From: Dugong dugon
Taxonomy: Eukaryota; Chordata; Mammalia; Sirenia; Dugongidae
Direction: 5' to 3'
Assembly (NCBI GenBank): GCA_030035585.1
Contig: CM057469.1
Location: 116,662,650 to 116,726,649 of the forward strand
Length of the DNA: 64,000 nucleotides
A program made the translations under genes and the position numbers. The notes beneath the pieces were generated by a model. The model had not been told where the DNA came from. It worked only from the letters and a program-made list of their open reading frames with translations, and searched no databases. Position 1 is the stretch's first letter. Each line of letters starts with the position of its first letter. Below are positions 24,046 to 37,224 of this stretch, piece after piece.

Positions 24046-25300
24046 AGTAGAAGAAACCCTGAGCTAGGACTCAGTATACCTGACCTGTAAAGTAAGGGGT
24101 TTGCAGTCTCTAATGCTCATTTGAATTCAAATAATAGGTGAAATGCACTATATAGAGGGTGACATAGAATAAAGGCCAAATTTTGAAGAAAATTTAGAAA
24201 ATTAGTAAGTGCTAAAGATAGTTGATCACCATAAAATGATTTTATTTGCTTTTCATAGAATTTTTCAGGGGCAGATAATGTCAGTTAAGACAACAGTAGA
24301 CATTTTGCTCTATTCTCTGTGTGACATATTGAAGAACTTTTCCAAGATGCCAGAGAGAGTGAATAGAATTCAAAAGAGTGCTTTTAAACAAGGAAATTTA
24401 GAGCTGCAAGCACCTTGGTGGCCACTCACTCCTTAGTTTACAGTTGAAGAAACTAAGACCTATGTATTCAAGAACTGATATCAGTTAATTAAAAAGAAAT
24501 TTGAAGACCACATCCCCCAGGTGACAGGCTAGCAGTCTTTCAACATATCTTCATATGCACCTTTGCTGCTTTTAGGTGTCCATATAAACCTAGACAATGA
24601 AAACAACAACAACAAAATTACATCTGATATGATTTGCATTGTAACTTGCACTGATGTATTTGCATTTTCATAGGTTTGATCCAACTGATCAAAAACTATC
24701 AAGACAACTTCTAATACACTTGAGTTGCATCTAACATGTTAAATCAAGGTTGTTTCTCATGCATCAGTGAAGATTTCTAAGTGGGGAAGAGGAGGCTACT
24801 TTGAAGCCATTTGGTAAAAGAAATTCATACCTCAGCTGAGGAATAGACTGAGGTTTCTTCTTGAAGAGAGATTCCTTTTTGTTCTGAGTCTCCAGTACTA
24901 TGTGACTCTTTTCTGTTTGTCTATAAACATGTTACCAGCCAGGATTTGCAGCTCTCTGGGACATAATAGGTTGCTCGACAAGCATATTTTTGTCTAAGCT
25001 GAAGTTTCTGTTTGTTGGTGGTAATGAGTTGGAGTTGTGTGGTTGTAAGAACTATCGTTTCTTCCTCTGTTGGTTGATTCTGTTCTGATCAAATTCCTAG
25101 CAGTCTATGTTTGTTTGCCTACAAATATCTGAAAGACTATTGCAAGAAAGGAGGATTCAACTTATGTGATTTCTGAAAGCTGCATTAGGCCAATGAATGG
25201 AAGTTTCAGAGGAAGACTTTAGGCCGTCATTAGAAAGGATTTCATAAAATTTAAAGCTGTCCAAAAGTAAAATGCACTACCTTGAAATTTAATGAATTTC
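24046..25300. other. Mostly unique DNA with a MIR scrap
   Basis: A short antisense MIR-like piece (TTTACAGTTGAAGAAACTAAG) is at about 24430-24470. The rest is unrecognised, with no coding signal. Confidence 0.35.
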
Positions 25301-25308
25301 TCATCACT

Positions 25309-25462
25309 CGTGGTGCAGTAATTAAGACCTAGAGCTGCTAACCAAAAGGTCAGCAGTTCGAATCCACCAGGCACTCCTTGGAAACCCTGTGGGGCAGTTC
25401 TACTTTGTCCTATAGGGTCGCTGTGAGTCAGAATTGACTGAACGGCAAGGGGTTTGGTTTTT
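25309..25462 (+). repeat. Short-form afrotherian SINE
   Basis: The head is CGTGGTGCAGTAATTAAGAC, with AGCAGTTCGAATCCACCAGG internally and TGACTGAACGGCAAGGGG at the end. TCATCACT flanks it at 25301-25308 and 25463-25470. Confidence 0.9.
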
Positions 25463-25830
25463 TCATCACTGGAATTGTTCGAGCAGAGCCTGGAGGACCA
25501 CCTGTCAGGGATGTAGTAGAGATGAAAAGAGAAAGAACACATTAATTGAGATGTTGCATTCAATTCCCTAATGCTACTATACTAACATTCTATGAGTTTT
25601 TCTGTTTTTAGAAGTTAGAAACCAAGTGTATCACAAGTATTCATAAAGCTCCTTTGGCGAGTCTAGCTATGCGGATAGAAGTCAAAGCAGTTACTTCCTC
25701 AACAGAGTTTTCATTAATACTTAGGAGACAAGCCTAAATGCACATAAAATTCTTTGATAATCACCTAAACAACATACCAGCACTTGTCAACTTAGATAAT
25801 ACTATTTTTAAATTCTATAGTATCTGAGGA

Positions 25831-25981
25831 AACCCTGGTGGCATAGTGGTTAAGTGCTACAGTTGCTAACCAAAAGGTGGAATCCACCAGGCGCTCCTTG
25901 GAAACTCCATAGGGCAATTCTACTCTATCCTATAGGGTCGCTATGAGTCGGAATCGGCTCAATGGCAATAGGTTAAGTTAA
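25831..25981 (+). repeat. Short-form afrotherian SINE
   Basis: It runs from AACCCTGGTGGCATAGTGG to CGGCTCAATGGCAATAGG. The 14-bp flanking duplication is ATAGTATCTGAGGA (25817-25830) and ATAGTATCCGAGGA (25982-25995). About 13 bp of the B-box region are missing (AAAGGTGGAATCCACC), a small internal deletion. Confidence 0.9.
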
Positions 25982-25995
25982 ATAGTATCCGAGGA

Positions 25996-28529
25996 AGAAA
26001 GGAACATAACTGAGTTGAGAGCTTGAGTTTGAGGATGGATTTTGAAGAATGGATAGAGAGTAGTAGTATAATGATAAAAGATGGGGATGCCGGGGGGTGG
26101 GGTGAAGTACTGTGTGGATACTAGAATATTCATACCATAAGAAGGTTTGGGGGCAAGAGATCCAAGAGAGCAAGGAGATGTTTGGGGAAGTATAATTGCA
26201 CTTCCAAATTTTCTATCACATGACATGGTACATAAGCACTTGGGTGTTAAAGAACCCATTCTTGAGCTAGTTTGCTCCTACTATCTTGACGCCAGACCTT
26301 AACTTTTGCCTTAGGGTTTCATATGCAGTGAAAATAACCTGGAATTCAGCATCCCGATAGTATCATACCCAATTTGACCTTGGGAACCATTTCCTAAATT
26401 CTGTGTAATTTGAAAAATAATTCTTGTCAATGAAATACCACCAGTCCTTTGCTGAAATTGGGTGTGTAGGTGCTGTCCACCTTTCTGGATAAAAATAAAC
26501 GGCTCATAAGAAAGCTTTTCTTGTGTTTGCATGGCGTCCTTATTTACAGTGGTAACTAGCAACTGTTATCTTTGAAATCAGGACACAGACAGAGAAAAGT
26601 GTAGGTACTATTATCCAGGCTTGTTCGTAATCATTGTGGTCCAAAGAGTGAAAAGGACATGGGAAAACAGGACAACTCTTACAGGTGATGCATTATAATG
26701 AATGGGAAACGTTTAGCAACCAAGGCAGGTGAAGGGAATGGATCACTCAGCAACACAAACCTCCCCAGGATTTACCGAAATTAGGAAGGAGTGCGTGATA
26801 AAAACAATCAGAGTGAATTGCAGAGCCATCTTTCGTGCTGTTAAATTAAAAAGTCTTTTATCATTTCCAGTTTAAACATCTCTTTTCTCAGTCTTAAAAG
26901 TAACTGTTGAATATTCTAGTGCTTTCACGTTTGGTTTTCATTTCTAGGCTGTAAAGGAAAGCATTTTGTATATTTTTACTGGTAATTTAAATGAATTTTT
27001 TTTCTCTATTTTTGACTCCATTCCAGAGTAATGCATGCTATTTCAGGTATTCAAAACCAACTAGGGTGTCAACCACTTTGAAATAAAAGTCATAAGGAAT
27101 ACAAGTGTCAGAGTAGCTCTAACACAACAAAGTGCAGTAAATAGAAACGATGAATGCATTAGGAAGCAATTACGATGTTAGATACTCAGGATGGCTTTGG
27201 GGACCTTACTCTGACGTCTTTAAAAGGCAGAGAAAATACAACAATAAGGCTTGCTTGCCATTTCTCCGCTTGTTCTGCACCGTCCTGTTGCATTCATGTA
27301 AACTAACCCTTTTGCCTAAAATTCTTATTTCCCTACTTTTATTTGCCAAAATCCCTCCTGGTCTTCAAGTCCAGTCACCTCTCCTCCATAATCTCAAATC
27401 TCACTACTTATTAAAGAGAAAAGCAGAGCAGCTGACATGAATATAGGTTTGTTCCAGAAATGTGGTCAAGGGTCACATAAAAATCACATTAAATGATATT
27501 TGTCTGTTATTTAAAAAAAAAAAAATGGTGCTAGTACAAAACAACGAGAACATTTCTTGAGGCTTAAGCTGTTTAGGTTACATAGATACATTTATAGTTA
27601 AGTGTTCATCACCAAACTATGGAATTTAGTGTAAAATAGTATTTACTTGACATATGCATAGGATTTTTGTTACCCATTTGCATTGTGATTTTTTACTGTG
27701 ATTTTCTCTTTTCCCTTTCTAAAATGTGTCACTTGTTTCTATCTTCCTGAGTCTTAGGCTTCAGGAGAGAGGGGTGTTCATATAATCTGAGTATCTAGTG
27801 TGTTGGAGCATTGTCCTCGTGTAAGCCCACACCACTCTTTCATGAACTATAAACAGATGAGTTAAGCAGGTGTTACTAAGACAGGACAGAGGCATCCTAT
27901 TTGCTGGCCAGTTCACCACTCATGAAAGGTTGTCCTCTCACTTTGGAGTCACCCCTACATGTACCTTACCTTTCTCCTAACGTTCGCTCATCTACCCTTT
28001 GTTCCAGCCACACCAGGCCACTAGGGTAGGAAGCCGAGTGTCAGAAGATAACCCCTAGAGGAGCTTACAGTATTGTATACCGGTCACTAAAGGTGTTTAT
28101 CAGAATTTCATATGATTCAGGGAGTTTGGCTGTATTGCATCTAAGCATTCATTCTAAGTTTAGGAGATTCCCTACAGGTGAGCTTCTCTGGGACGCAGAC
28201 ACTGTTGCATAACACAGAAGCAAACAAAGCAGGAGATTCATTTTCCCAGCTTCCCTTGCTGTTAGAGCATATTCACATAACCTGGTTGCTGTGAATCACC
28301 ACAGCAACTTCAAATCTGAATCAGGGCTGTGCAGAAGAGAGGTCTGTGTGGAGTCCTCCAGGTGGCAATGAGAGGCACAGTGCCAGCGCGGCTGTGGTGT
28401 TCAGGGCAAGGTAGCGGTGGCAGCAGTTCTGTGCTGTGGTTTAGGTATTTTTGAAGGCCTACTCTTAGCCCCAGTGCCGTGAGAATACGGTGTTTCTTTT
28501 TGAAAACAGCTCTTGAGGTGTTACATACT
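25996..28529. other. Gene-free unique DNA, including a candidate conserved block
   Basis: No exon or young repeat is seen. The part at 26780-27060 is repeat-free with CpGs and AT-rich motifs (GTGCGTGATAAAAACAATCA, CTTTCGTGCTGTTAAATTAA, AGTAATGCATGC), and I list it separately under findings. An A run is at 27513-27525. Confidence 0.35.
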
Positions 28530-29140
28530 ATATTATTAACCCTTTTACATGTACAGTTCAAATTTTTTGGTAAATTTTACAGTTGTACAGCCAATTCCAC
28601 AATCCAGTGTTAGAACATTTCCATCACCCAGGAAAATCTCTTGTGGATGTTTAGAGTTCAAACTGGTTCACATCCCCAACCCTAAACCAAACCAAACCAA
28701 ACCCGTTATCATCAAGTCAATTCTGACTCATAGCGACCCTATAGGACAAAGTAGAATTGCCCCATAGGGTTTCCAAGGAGTGGATGGTGGATTCAAACTG
28801 CCAGCCCTTTGGTTAGCAACTGTAGCTCTTGACCACTGAGCTATCAGCCCTAGGCAACCATTAATTTGTCTTCTGTCTCTATAGATTTCCTCTTCTGGAT
28901 ATTTTATATAAGTGAAATCATATAACATGTGCTCTTTTGCACCTGCCTTATTTTATTTTATTTTTTTGCACAGTGTTTTGGGGTTTATTCCTGTTGTAGC
29001 ATGTATCAGTATTTCAATTCTTTTTATTGCTGAGTGTATTCCATTGTATGGCCTTACTGTTTTTTGTGTATCCACATAACGCTGTTGGGGATTTGTATTG
29101 TTTCCACTTTTTGGCTACTATGAATAATTCTCCTTTTTAA
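28530..29140 (-). mobile_element. Ancient L1 (L1M-type) 3' ORF2 fragment, antisense
   Basis: The plus strand reads TAGATTTCCTCTTCTGGATA, AGTGAAATCATATAACATG, TTGCTGAGTGTATTCCATTG and TTTGGCTACTATGAATAATT. This is the antisense of the end of L1 ORF2 and its 3' UTR. It is highly diverged and is split by a SINE at 28687-28851. Confidence 0.75.
28687..28851 (-). repeat. Short-form afrotherian SINE within old L1
   Basis: Antisense copy, from the AAACCAAACC tail repeat and CCGTTATCATCAAGTCAATT at left to CTTGACCACTGAGCTATCAG at right. The interrupted L1 reads CCCCAACCCTA on one side and CCCTAGGCAACC on the other, so CCCTA is likely the duplicated target. Confidence 0.85.
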
Positions 29141-31795
29141 TACATTTCATTTTAGAGCCTCTGGAGTTGATTCTGTTGCTTGTAACAAAGATTCCTGATG
29201 GATACAAGAAACCTTTCAAAATTGCAATTCCCTGGGGCCCACTTCAACTACGAAGTCAAAATTCTCAGGTCTGGGACCCAGAAATGTTTTAATAAGCTAC
29301 CTGTCAGCAAGAAGCCTGACGTAACTCTGCAAATAATCATTTCTCCACTTAAAATACCATTCCCTTTTCACAATATCTTCCTCTAGAAATCTCACAAACT
29401 TACATACCCTCTTTAATAAAAACTGAATATACTTCCTTAATCTGAAATAAATATTCTTTCCTTTGAATTCCCACAGCTTTCCCTGCCTAATTTATCAAAG
29501 CCTGCCTTTTAAAAAATTTGTTACGTTTGACTTTTCCCTCTCCTTGTGTGTTGAAACTCAAAAGAGTCAAGATAAGGAATGCTTCCAGAAAACATTTTCT
29601 CCCTTATATGTATGGTATACTCAATTCCCACATATACACTTGCTAATGCAACCTCAGCTTATTTAATAATATGTTGTACTTTGTTTATCCTATTCAGTTT
29701 AGGCTCTTTGACAAAAGGAGCCATGTCTTTCTCAGTGGGCAGTAGAATCTTCTCATATCTGTCTGAATTACCTAGGTAGTGGGTTAATTTATCCACATTA
29801 TCAGCCCCTGGTGATACTGATGTGTAGACATCACTTTGAGAAACATTTGTCTAAATAGAATGCTAGACACAAAAATGCAGCTGCCGTACTATCACAGGCT
29901 CCTTCCCAGGCTGTCTCTTCTTTAGTTTTCCTTTGTGAATAATTCACCCTACATTTATCTTGAGGACCAGGCTGACCTCTATTTCTAGGTTTCCTTGGGA
30001 TCTGAAGAACTGAGGTATTTTTAGGCCCCTGGCCCATCACCCCAAGGTCTTATACCATGAGCACAGCCACTTGCATCTCAAATTATCTTGCATGCTCTGG
30101 ACATGGGCTTTGGCCAGGCCACCTCTTGATTCTAAGCATTTAGAAGCTAAGATTTTTTTCTCTTGTTCTCCTGACCTTGTTATTAGTGCTTTTTGGGTGA
30201 TCTATTTACTAAGCTTTCTATCCCAGTTTAGCTCATCAGGGAATCTCTTCTCCATTCTGAAGTTGCTTGTGAGTCATCATGGGTCAATTTTCACCATACA
30301 GAACCAGCATGAAAGAAGAAAAAGCCAGGATCTAGCCCAGAGCTGAGCACCATAGTGAACCTGGCATTTGGAAAATGGATCTGACTTCAGCACTTGGCTC
30401 TGGAAGAGCTACATGGGCAAGAACAAAGCCCAAGGGAGCACCCTAGTCACAGTCTTCACGTCAGCACTGGTTGGCACTGCTGTACTCAGTTAGGCATATC
30501 ATTCAGCCAAGAATTAGACCAGCTGGCTGTTGTAATTTGGGAACCCTGTCCAAAGAATGCAGAATTCCAAAAACCTAGCCTGGCAAAAGGGGCAGACCTG
30601 GCCATGGCGAAGGCAGGCAGTGGAGCTCACCCACACTAAGGTGGGCTTTCCAGGAAGGCACTGGTCCTAGAAAAGGGCTGGGCTGGTAGATAACCACTCA
30701 GAACTAAAATAAGATGGCAAATCTGTAGAAGTAGCCAAAACGAGGTGTGAGAGAATAGGAGGGCGAACATAAAAACCCATTAGAACCAGAGAGGCACGTG
30801 CATTGCCGGGTGATAACAATAAACCATCAGATTCTGCATCTTGAGGCAAGACTTAGATCTAACACTGTCGGAAGGGAGAATGACACCATTGAAATATATC
30901 TTATCTCAATCAGAACTGGCCCAAAAACTGGAAAACCTGTAAAAACATAATTGTGGGTACATTTTTGTTAGGATAAGCTAGATCATGCCGTTATGAACCA
31001 ACCTTATGATCTCAACTTAAATAAGTAAAGGCTTATTTTTCACACACATTAGCTGTCCATCACATATTGGAGGGGCGCTGATGACCCTACTCTTTCAAGA
31101 ATCCAGGCTGACAGAGCTGGTCAACCTGACAGAGGGAGGGGGACTTCTGGAAGGTCTTGGACCAGCAATTAAGGGTCCAAGCCTAGAATTTATACACAAC
31201 TTTTCTGTTCACAAGTCACTGATTAGAACTAGTTACTTGGCCCCATCCAACCACAAGGAAACTAGAATGTGCCCAGACGGTACAGAACCAGAAATATTTG
31301 GTGAATAGCATTAATGCCTATCAGCGTCTCTCATTTGTTGAAAATTTCCTGTATATTAAAACAATAATAATAAAAACAAGGAATATAAAAACAAGGTTTC
31401 AAAGACATAGATACTTCTAAAGTTTTATGATGCACCTCTTCTTTCAGTCATGTCAATATAACTCTTTATAACCTCATTGCATAGTTGTTTTCAAAGTGTA
31501 AATTTGAGGTTGTCCTAGTCCTGTCCTAATCCCACCCACTTTGATGGGGTCTAGTGTCTGCAAACATCCAAAAGGCAACAATAGTAAATACTGTTTAATA
31601 CACGATGCAATAACAATAATAACAAACAATAATTTACAAGTGGATACATAGGTAGATACATAAGCTGAACAGGTGTGGGATGGCATACACCCATGAGCAT
31701 ATATAAGTTTGGCAGAGGATATTTCTACATACGTATTTGTATGTGCTGCAACTATATCCATGTATATAATAGAGCACGCAGGGGGCACAGTTACG
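29141..31795. other. Gene-free DNA
   Basis: A short MER5-like scrap (ATTATCAGCCCCTGGTGATA, TCACTTTGAGAAACATT) is at about 29790-29850. I see nothing else that I can name and no credible exon. The region 30060-30650 is GC-richer without a coding signature. Confidence 0.35.
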
Positions 31796-31799
31796 AAAA

Positions 31800-32647
31800 C
31801 TTCTTAGCCATAATCAAACACTCGAGGAACTGAGTCACTGGGCTTGAGGGCTTAGGACCATAGCCTTGGGGGACATCTAGGTCATTTGGCATAACACAGT
31901 CCATAAAGACTATGTTCTACAGCCTACTTTGGTGAGTAATGACAGGGATCTTAAAACCTTGCGAGTGGCTATGTAAGATACAACTTTGGTCTCTTCCTGT
32001 CTGGAGCAAAGAAGAGCGAAGAAAATCAAAGCCTCAAGGAAACAATTAGCCCCAAAGGACTAATGGACCACACAAACCACAGCTTCCACTAGCCTGAAAC
32101 CAGAAGAACTAGATGGTATCTGGCTACCACTACCACCCTGAGTGGAATTATCGTAGAAGTTCCTGACCAGAGTGGGAGAAAAATGTAGAACAAAATTGAA
32201 ATTTATAAAAAAAGACCAGACATACTAGTCTGATAGAGATTGGTGGAACCCCTGAGACCGTGGCCCTTAGACATGATTCAAACCTGGAACTGAACCCAGT
32301 CCCTGAGATCACTTTTCAGCCAAACAACAGCCAGGCCTATACAGTGAACAATAACACCATGAGGACCGTGCTCCTCAGAACAATCAACCACATGAGACTA
32401 AAAGGGCAGCATTTGCCAAAACAAAACCAAGTTCAGAAGGCATGATGGGGCAGGAAAGATGGGCCACTGGAAACAGAAAACGCAGGGAGGAAGTGGGTGG
32501 AGTACTGTCACATTGAGGGGATCGTAACTAATGTCACGAAACAAAATGTGTATAAACTGTTGAATGGGAAACTAATTTCCTCTGTAAACTTTCACCCAAA
32601 CCACAATAAAATGTTCAAAAAAAACCAAAAAAAAAAAAAAAAAAAAT
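31800..32647 (+). mobile_element. 5'-truncated L1, 3' UTR only
   Basis: It carries the elephant-type L1 3'-UTR landmarks, colinear with the antisense 3' UTR of the large L1: CTACTTTGGTGAGTAATG, GGACTAATGGACCACACA, CTGATAGAGATTGGTGGAAC, and the terminal CACAATAAAATG followed by a long A tract to about 32647. It has no ORF2 sequence. Confidence 0.85.
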
Positions 32648-34680
32648 CTAAGAAGGGCAGAATAGGTAGTGACAACTGCTTCATTTCCTGATCTCACGAG
32701 CTCATCTTTCCGTCCTAGAACACAGCCACTCACCTCTTTTTTCCGCTCTCCTCTTTCCTCTGCCATGCCCCCTACCTCCAACCACTATCACATAAACACC
32801 TCATCAAGTATTCAATATTTTTCTGGCTTCATCTCGAGAATACGTTTTCCTGCAAAATAAAAAATCCACCTGCATTCAATTATAATCCATCTGCCCTGGC
32901 TCCAGCCAAGCTAGACACTACCAAACTTAACCTGGTTTGTTGTTGGGGTTTATGCACTTCACAGATATGTAGAAAACCCAGAACTAAAAGAATAATCTTA
33001 CCTGGAAATTCACCAGGTTGTTACATAGTGCTGAATGTCTTAAAACCATATAATTTTAAAGAGGAGCTTGGGAGAACGTATTAGTACAAAAATAATACAA
33101 ACAAAATTGTATTTTGTTTAAAAAATCACCATAGCAGTCTACATTATCTTTTTTAATACAGATCAGACTTGCTATAAACTTTCCTATTGGATATACAATT
33201 TCACTCCATCATCTGACTAAAATAAATAGAAAAAATAACCAAAACACTTGATAGATTTAAGAGCCATTTGCATCCTCAATGCCAAGTAGAATGCAGTATC
33301 AGTTACTTAGGTCCTGTACCCTTAAATTTTAATGAGAGAAGAAGAATGCAAATAAGCCACTGCACTTCACCGATAAAAACCCTGGGGGGAAATCTGCAGC
33401 ACTAAGCAACGTTCAGAAACAAACAAGACAAAAGAAAGGCTTTTACACATTTTACAAATTAAAAACATATTTATGCCCCGTAAATACATGTTTTGTTAAA
33501 GGTGAATTCCTGTTGTCTTTAGTTTTATAGACAAGATACAAGGGCAAGTCTATTCAGTAGAAGTATCCTCCCAAATTTATGTGTGTCATGGACAGAAAAT
33601 GAGGAAGCTGCTCTTGGTCTGCCATCATAAGTTATACAATGTGAGTAGCTGACTTGGAATTTTTAAAAATCAAAGAAAAAGCAGCATGGACTAAAATGTT
33701 TGTAACATTACATCATTGGTCAGCTATGTGCGTCGTGTTTTCTTCTGCTTTGAATGAGACTAATTTAGAGAAAAATGTGTTTTTTGATCCACAGGATAGT
33801 AATCAATGGTATATGTTTTATTATCACACAATTATATCATCAAGTGATAATGATTATGTAAAGCGGCTAATTATTTTCATGATTACTTGAGAATAAGTCT
33901 TCTAGGAAACTACACTTACTCCCTTGAAATACGTAAAAATCTCAATTTATAAACCATCTGCAGAACCATTCTTTTTTTCTAAAGTCTAGGGAAATACACC
34001 TGTTTGTCTTTGCCCTCTGAGTATCTGCATTAACTTGGTCATTTCCCATTCTTCACATTGACAGGGACCAGAGAGAAAGCCTGCTGGGGGTCTGAATGAG
34101 AGGTGTGTACCTGGCAACTAATTAAGTTTGATTTATTTCTTTTTGCCGCACTCTGCATTTATCTTTTCATGTATTATTTAAAACCTGATTGCTTAAATAG
34201 CAATAAACAAGCAACTAAGAAGAGCCTGGCTGATAATTGTATTCAATTTCATCTATTTAATAGCAATGGAATACATGATCACTTATACACTGAAGAATCA
34301 CCTGCCTACTTTTTTTTTTTAATGTCATTTGTACTTTAGGCCTCAGACTTGGGTTAGTTCTGTTTTTTGAATTAGAGAAACAAAGTTAGAATTTTCTTCT
34401 CTGTCTTCAAATTATAGTTTCAATCACACCTCTTCCATGAAGTCTTCCTTGGTTGCATTACCCAGATGGGATTTCTTCTCTAGCTTAAACCAATAGCCCT
34501 GTTTTCTCTTATAGCCCTTGCCACACAGCCTGATGTGGCTGCCATTGAAGTGTATTTCAGCTTTGTTTAGAGGAGCCAAACTCCCAATATCCCACTCAAG
34601 CAACTCCATGTAATAGCTTATGTACTAACCAATGTTGGTTCACTTATTTAAAATAGGAGTGATACCTGTTTTGTCTATCT
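32648..34680. other. Gene-free unique DNA, two candidate conserved blocks
   Basis: No exon or young repeat is seen. The blocks at 33640-33900 and 34095-34330 are repeat-free and rich in homeodomain-like strings (TAATGATTATG, GGCTAATTATTT, GGCAACTAATTAAG), and are described under findings. Confidence 0.35.
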
Positions 34681-34799
34681 TACAGATTGTTCTGACATCT
34701 AAGCTTGACAACGTATATGACAGAGCTTCCGAAACTGTGAATGCTGGAATTATGAGTGCAGAAATATTACCTACATAGTGTCTTTAGAAGTGGGATTAC

Positions 34800-34885
34800 T
34801 GTCCTACCTTCCCTGTGTCCTCCAAGAGACCTGGTACTCAGCAGGCACTTGATAATTTTGTTTAATAAATAAATGAAAGAATAGT
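34800..34885 (+). repeat. MIR 3'-end fragment
   Basis: CCTGGTACTCAGCAGGCACT followed by TTTAATAAATAAATG is the usual end of a MIR-type repeat. Confidence 0.45.
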
Positions 34886-35094
34886 TCATTACATTAATTG
34901 ATTAATTAATATAAAAGAAATAGAAGTTCCTAAGGAGGGAAGTAGAAAAGCAAAAATTGGGAATGAGGAGGGTCCTGATCCACTTTTCAGTACCCACCAT
35001 GGCCTGCTTTTCTCTTTGGTCTACCTTCCTTCATGCCTGCCGGCCCTGCCCCCAGACTCTGCAGGAAGTTCTACCCAACATCACTATTGTCACC

Positions 35095-35300
35095 TCTGCT
35101 AACATTTGCTGAATCCTTAAAATTAATTTTTTCATTTAACTGTCCGATAAAATAGGTACTATTACTATCCCCATTTTACAAAAGGAAACTGGGTCTTGGA
35201 TAGACTAATAATTTGCCTTAGGCCATAGAGTGGAAGAGCTAGGAGTTTAAACCCCAACAATCTGACTCCAGCACCTGCACATTTGAGCACTATGCTTTGT
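35095..35300 (-). repeat. MIR element
   Basis: The antisense MIR blocks are in order: TACTATTACTATCCCCATTT, TACAAAAGGAAACTGGGTC, AATTTGCCTTAGGCCATAGA and AATCTGACTCCAGCACC. Confidence 0.75.
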
Positions 35301-35849
35301 TGTCTGCCCATAAACTGCCCAGCCTAATGCCAACAGCCCACTTTATAAATTTCTCCACACTATAATGGAATATGTTTATCTAGTTTTGAAGACACCATTA
35401 CCTGAGGGAGGTCAACAATCTCCCCAAGAACATCTGTCTAGAAAGTGCACACAGGGCCCGTGGGTCTCTGGAGGTTGGTGTTTCTGTTACCTTGCCTCCT
35501 CACAAGAAGGTCCAGAAGAGCCCCGGAAAGCCAATGGGTAGGGTTGTGTGTAAACCACACACAAAGGCCTGGGGCTTGAGACTGTGCCTCCGGGACTACG
35601 TAAGGCATCTTAGCAGTCCTTACTGCTTGTGACGACCTGGTACCAGCACCCACACGAGAGCTGTTCCACATCTTGTCATCATCCATTTCCCAGACCATAC
35701 AGGCCAACAGCTGTGTGCTGTGATTCGTGTTGCCTCCAGTGGGAGAGTGCCCAGGTCCTCATCCAGCCAACCACAGAGCTCCACCCTCTCTCCCTGAACT
35801 GATGAGTCCTAGAGCTTCACTTGAATTCTTGAAAAGATTGCCTATGGAA

Positions 35850-36060
35850 ACAAAAAGCCATTGGTTCAAATCCTGACTTAGCCTCTTATTTTCTGTGTGA
35901 CTTTTTACTAAATAATCTCTTCGAGGCTCAATTTACTCATCCATAGAATGAGGATGGTAATAATTCTTACTTTTAAGGGTTGTTGTGTGGATTCAATTTG
36001 GTGACATTTAAAAAAAGAAAAAACGAAAAACAAAAACCTGGCATGTAGTACAATCTCAGT
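35850..36060 (+). repeat. MIR element
   Basis: The sense MIR blocks are GGTTCAAATCCTGACTTAGC, TGTGTGACTTTTTACTAAAT, TTTACTCATCCATAGAATG, GTTGTTGTGTGGATTCAA and ACCTGGCATGTAGTACAATC. An A-rich stretch interrupts it near 36010-36035. Confidence 0.75.
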
Positions 36061-36236
36061 AAGCAGGAGCCAAAAACCCCCCGCATTACTGTTGGTGCCA
36101 CTCCTATGACATCTCCTATGCTCTGCCTTGCTTTGTTGTGAATGTTGTATGTGCCTGGACCTTTTCTTACACTAGATTCTCATCTTCCTAAAGTCTGGAT
36201 CTTCATTGTTCTCACATTGGCCTTTTCCACAGATGA

Positions 36237-36905
36237 TGTTGTTGTTAGGTGCCATCGAGTCAGTTCCAACTCATAGCAACCGTATGTACAACAGAATGAA
36301 ACACTGCCTGGTCTTGTGCCATCCTCACAATCTTTGTTATGCTTGAGCCCATTGTTGCAGCCACTGTGTCAAACCAACTCATTGAGGGTCTTCCTCTTTC
36401 TCGCTGACCCTCTACCAAGCATGGGACTTTTCTGCAGGGACTGAATCCTCCTAATAACATGTCCAAAGTATGTGAGACATAGTCTCACCATCCTTGCTGC
36501 TAAGGAGCATTCTGGTTGTACTTCTTCCAAGACAGATTTGTTCGTTTTTGGAAGTCCATGGTATATTCAATATTCTCTGCCAACATCACCATTAAAAGGT
36601 GTCAGTTCTTCTTCTGTCTTCCTTATTCATCATCTAGCTTTTCCATGCATATGAGGCAATTGAAAACACCAAGGCTTGGGTCAGACACACCTTGGTTTTC
36701 AAGGTGACATCTTTGCTTTTCAACACTTTAAAGAGGTCTTTTGAGCAGATTTGCCCAATGCAATCGCTCTTTTGATTTATTGATTGCTGTTTCCACGGGT
36801 GCTGATTGTGGATCCAAGTAAAATGAAATCCTTGACAACTTCGATCTTTTCTCTGTTTATCATGATCCCATTGTGAGGATTTTTGTTTCCTTTATGTTGA
36901 GGAAC
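36237..36905 (-). mobile_element. RTE retrotransposon 3' end, 5'-truncated
   Basis: On the plus strand it starts with GTTGTTGTTAGGTGCCATCG. It continues through AACAGAATGAAACACTGCCT, CTAAGGAGCATTCTGGTTGT and TTGTGGATCCAAGTAAAATG, and stops at TTTATGTTGAGG. It is the antisense of the RTE 3' region, including part of the ORF2 C-terminus. It is collinear with 54028-54710. Confidence 0.85.
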
Positions 36906-36957
36906 AAAAACTTGCTCGGTGGATGGAAGAATGTTCCTGCCAAGGGGTTAGGAGTGG

Positions 36958-37125
36958 CAGTGGTTCTCATACTTCAGTGTGACAGAGATTCACATAGAGT
37001 GTACATTCACATCGTGGATATCCAAGTTCCCACCCCCGCCCCAAACAATTTTAACTTTTAACTCAGTAAACAGAGTGAAGCACAGGAATCAGTAATTTTA
37101 ACAAGGCTCCCCAAAGCAGGGTATC
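36958..37125 (+). repeat. Probable MER5-type hAT fossil
   Basis: The start CAGTGGTTCTCATACTTCAG and the later TTTTAACAAGGCTCCCC are typical of MER5A-like elements. The 3' end is not clear. Confidence 0.45.
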
Positions 37126-37204
37126 TTTAAAAAACCTCCAAAAAAAAAAAAAAAACTAGAGCACGGGTGACACCTGAGAAAAGTATCACACCCTTTGTCA
37201 AATT

Positions 37205-37224
37205 CCAGGCTTACTATTTTTTTT
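37205..37224. repeat. Target-site copy 1 of 3
   Basis: CCAGGCTTACTATTTTTTTT, on the left of the small inverted L1. The same sequence recurs at 37699-37718 and (as CAGGCTTACTATTTTTT) at 46276-46292. Confidence 0.9.
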
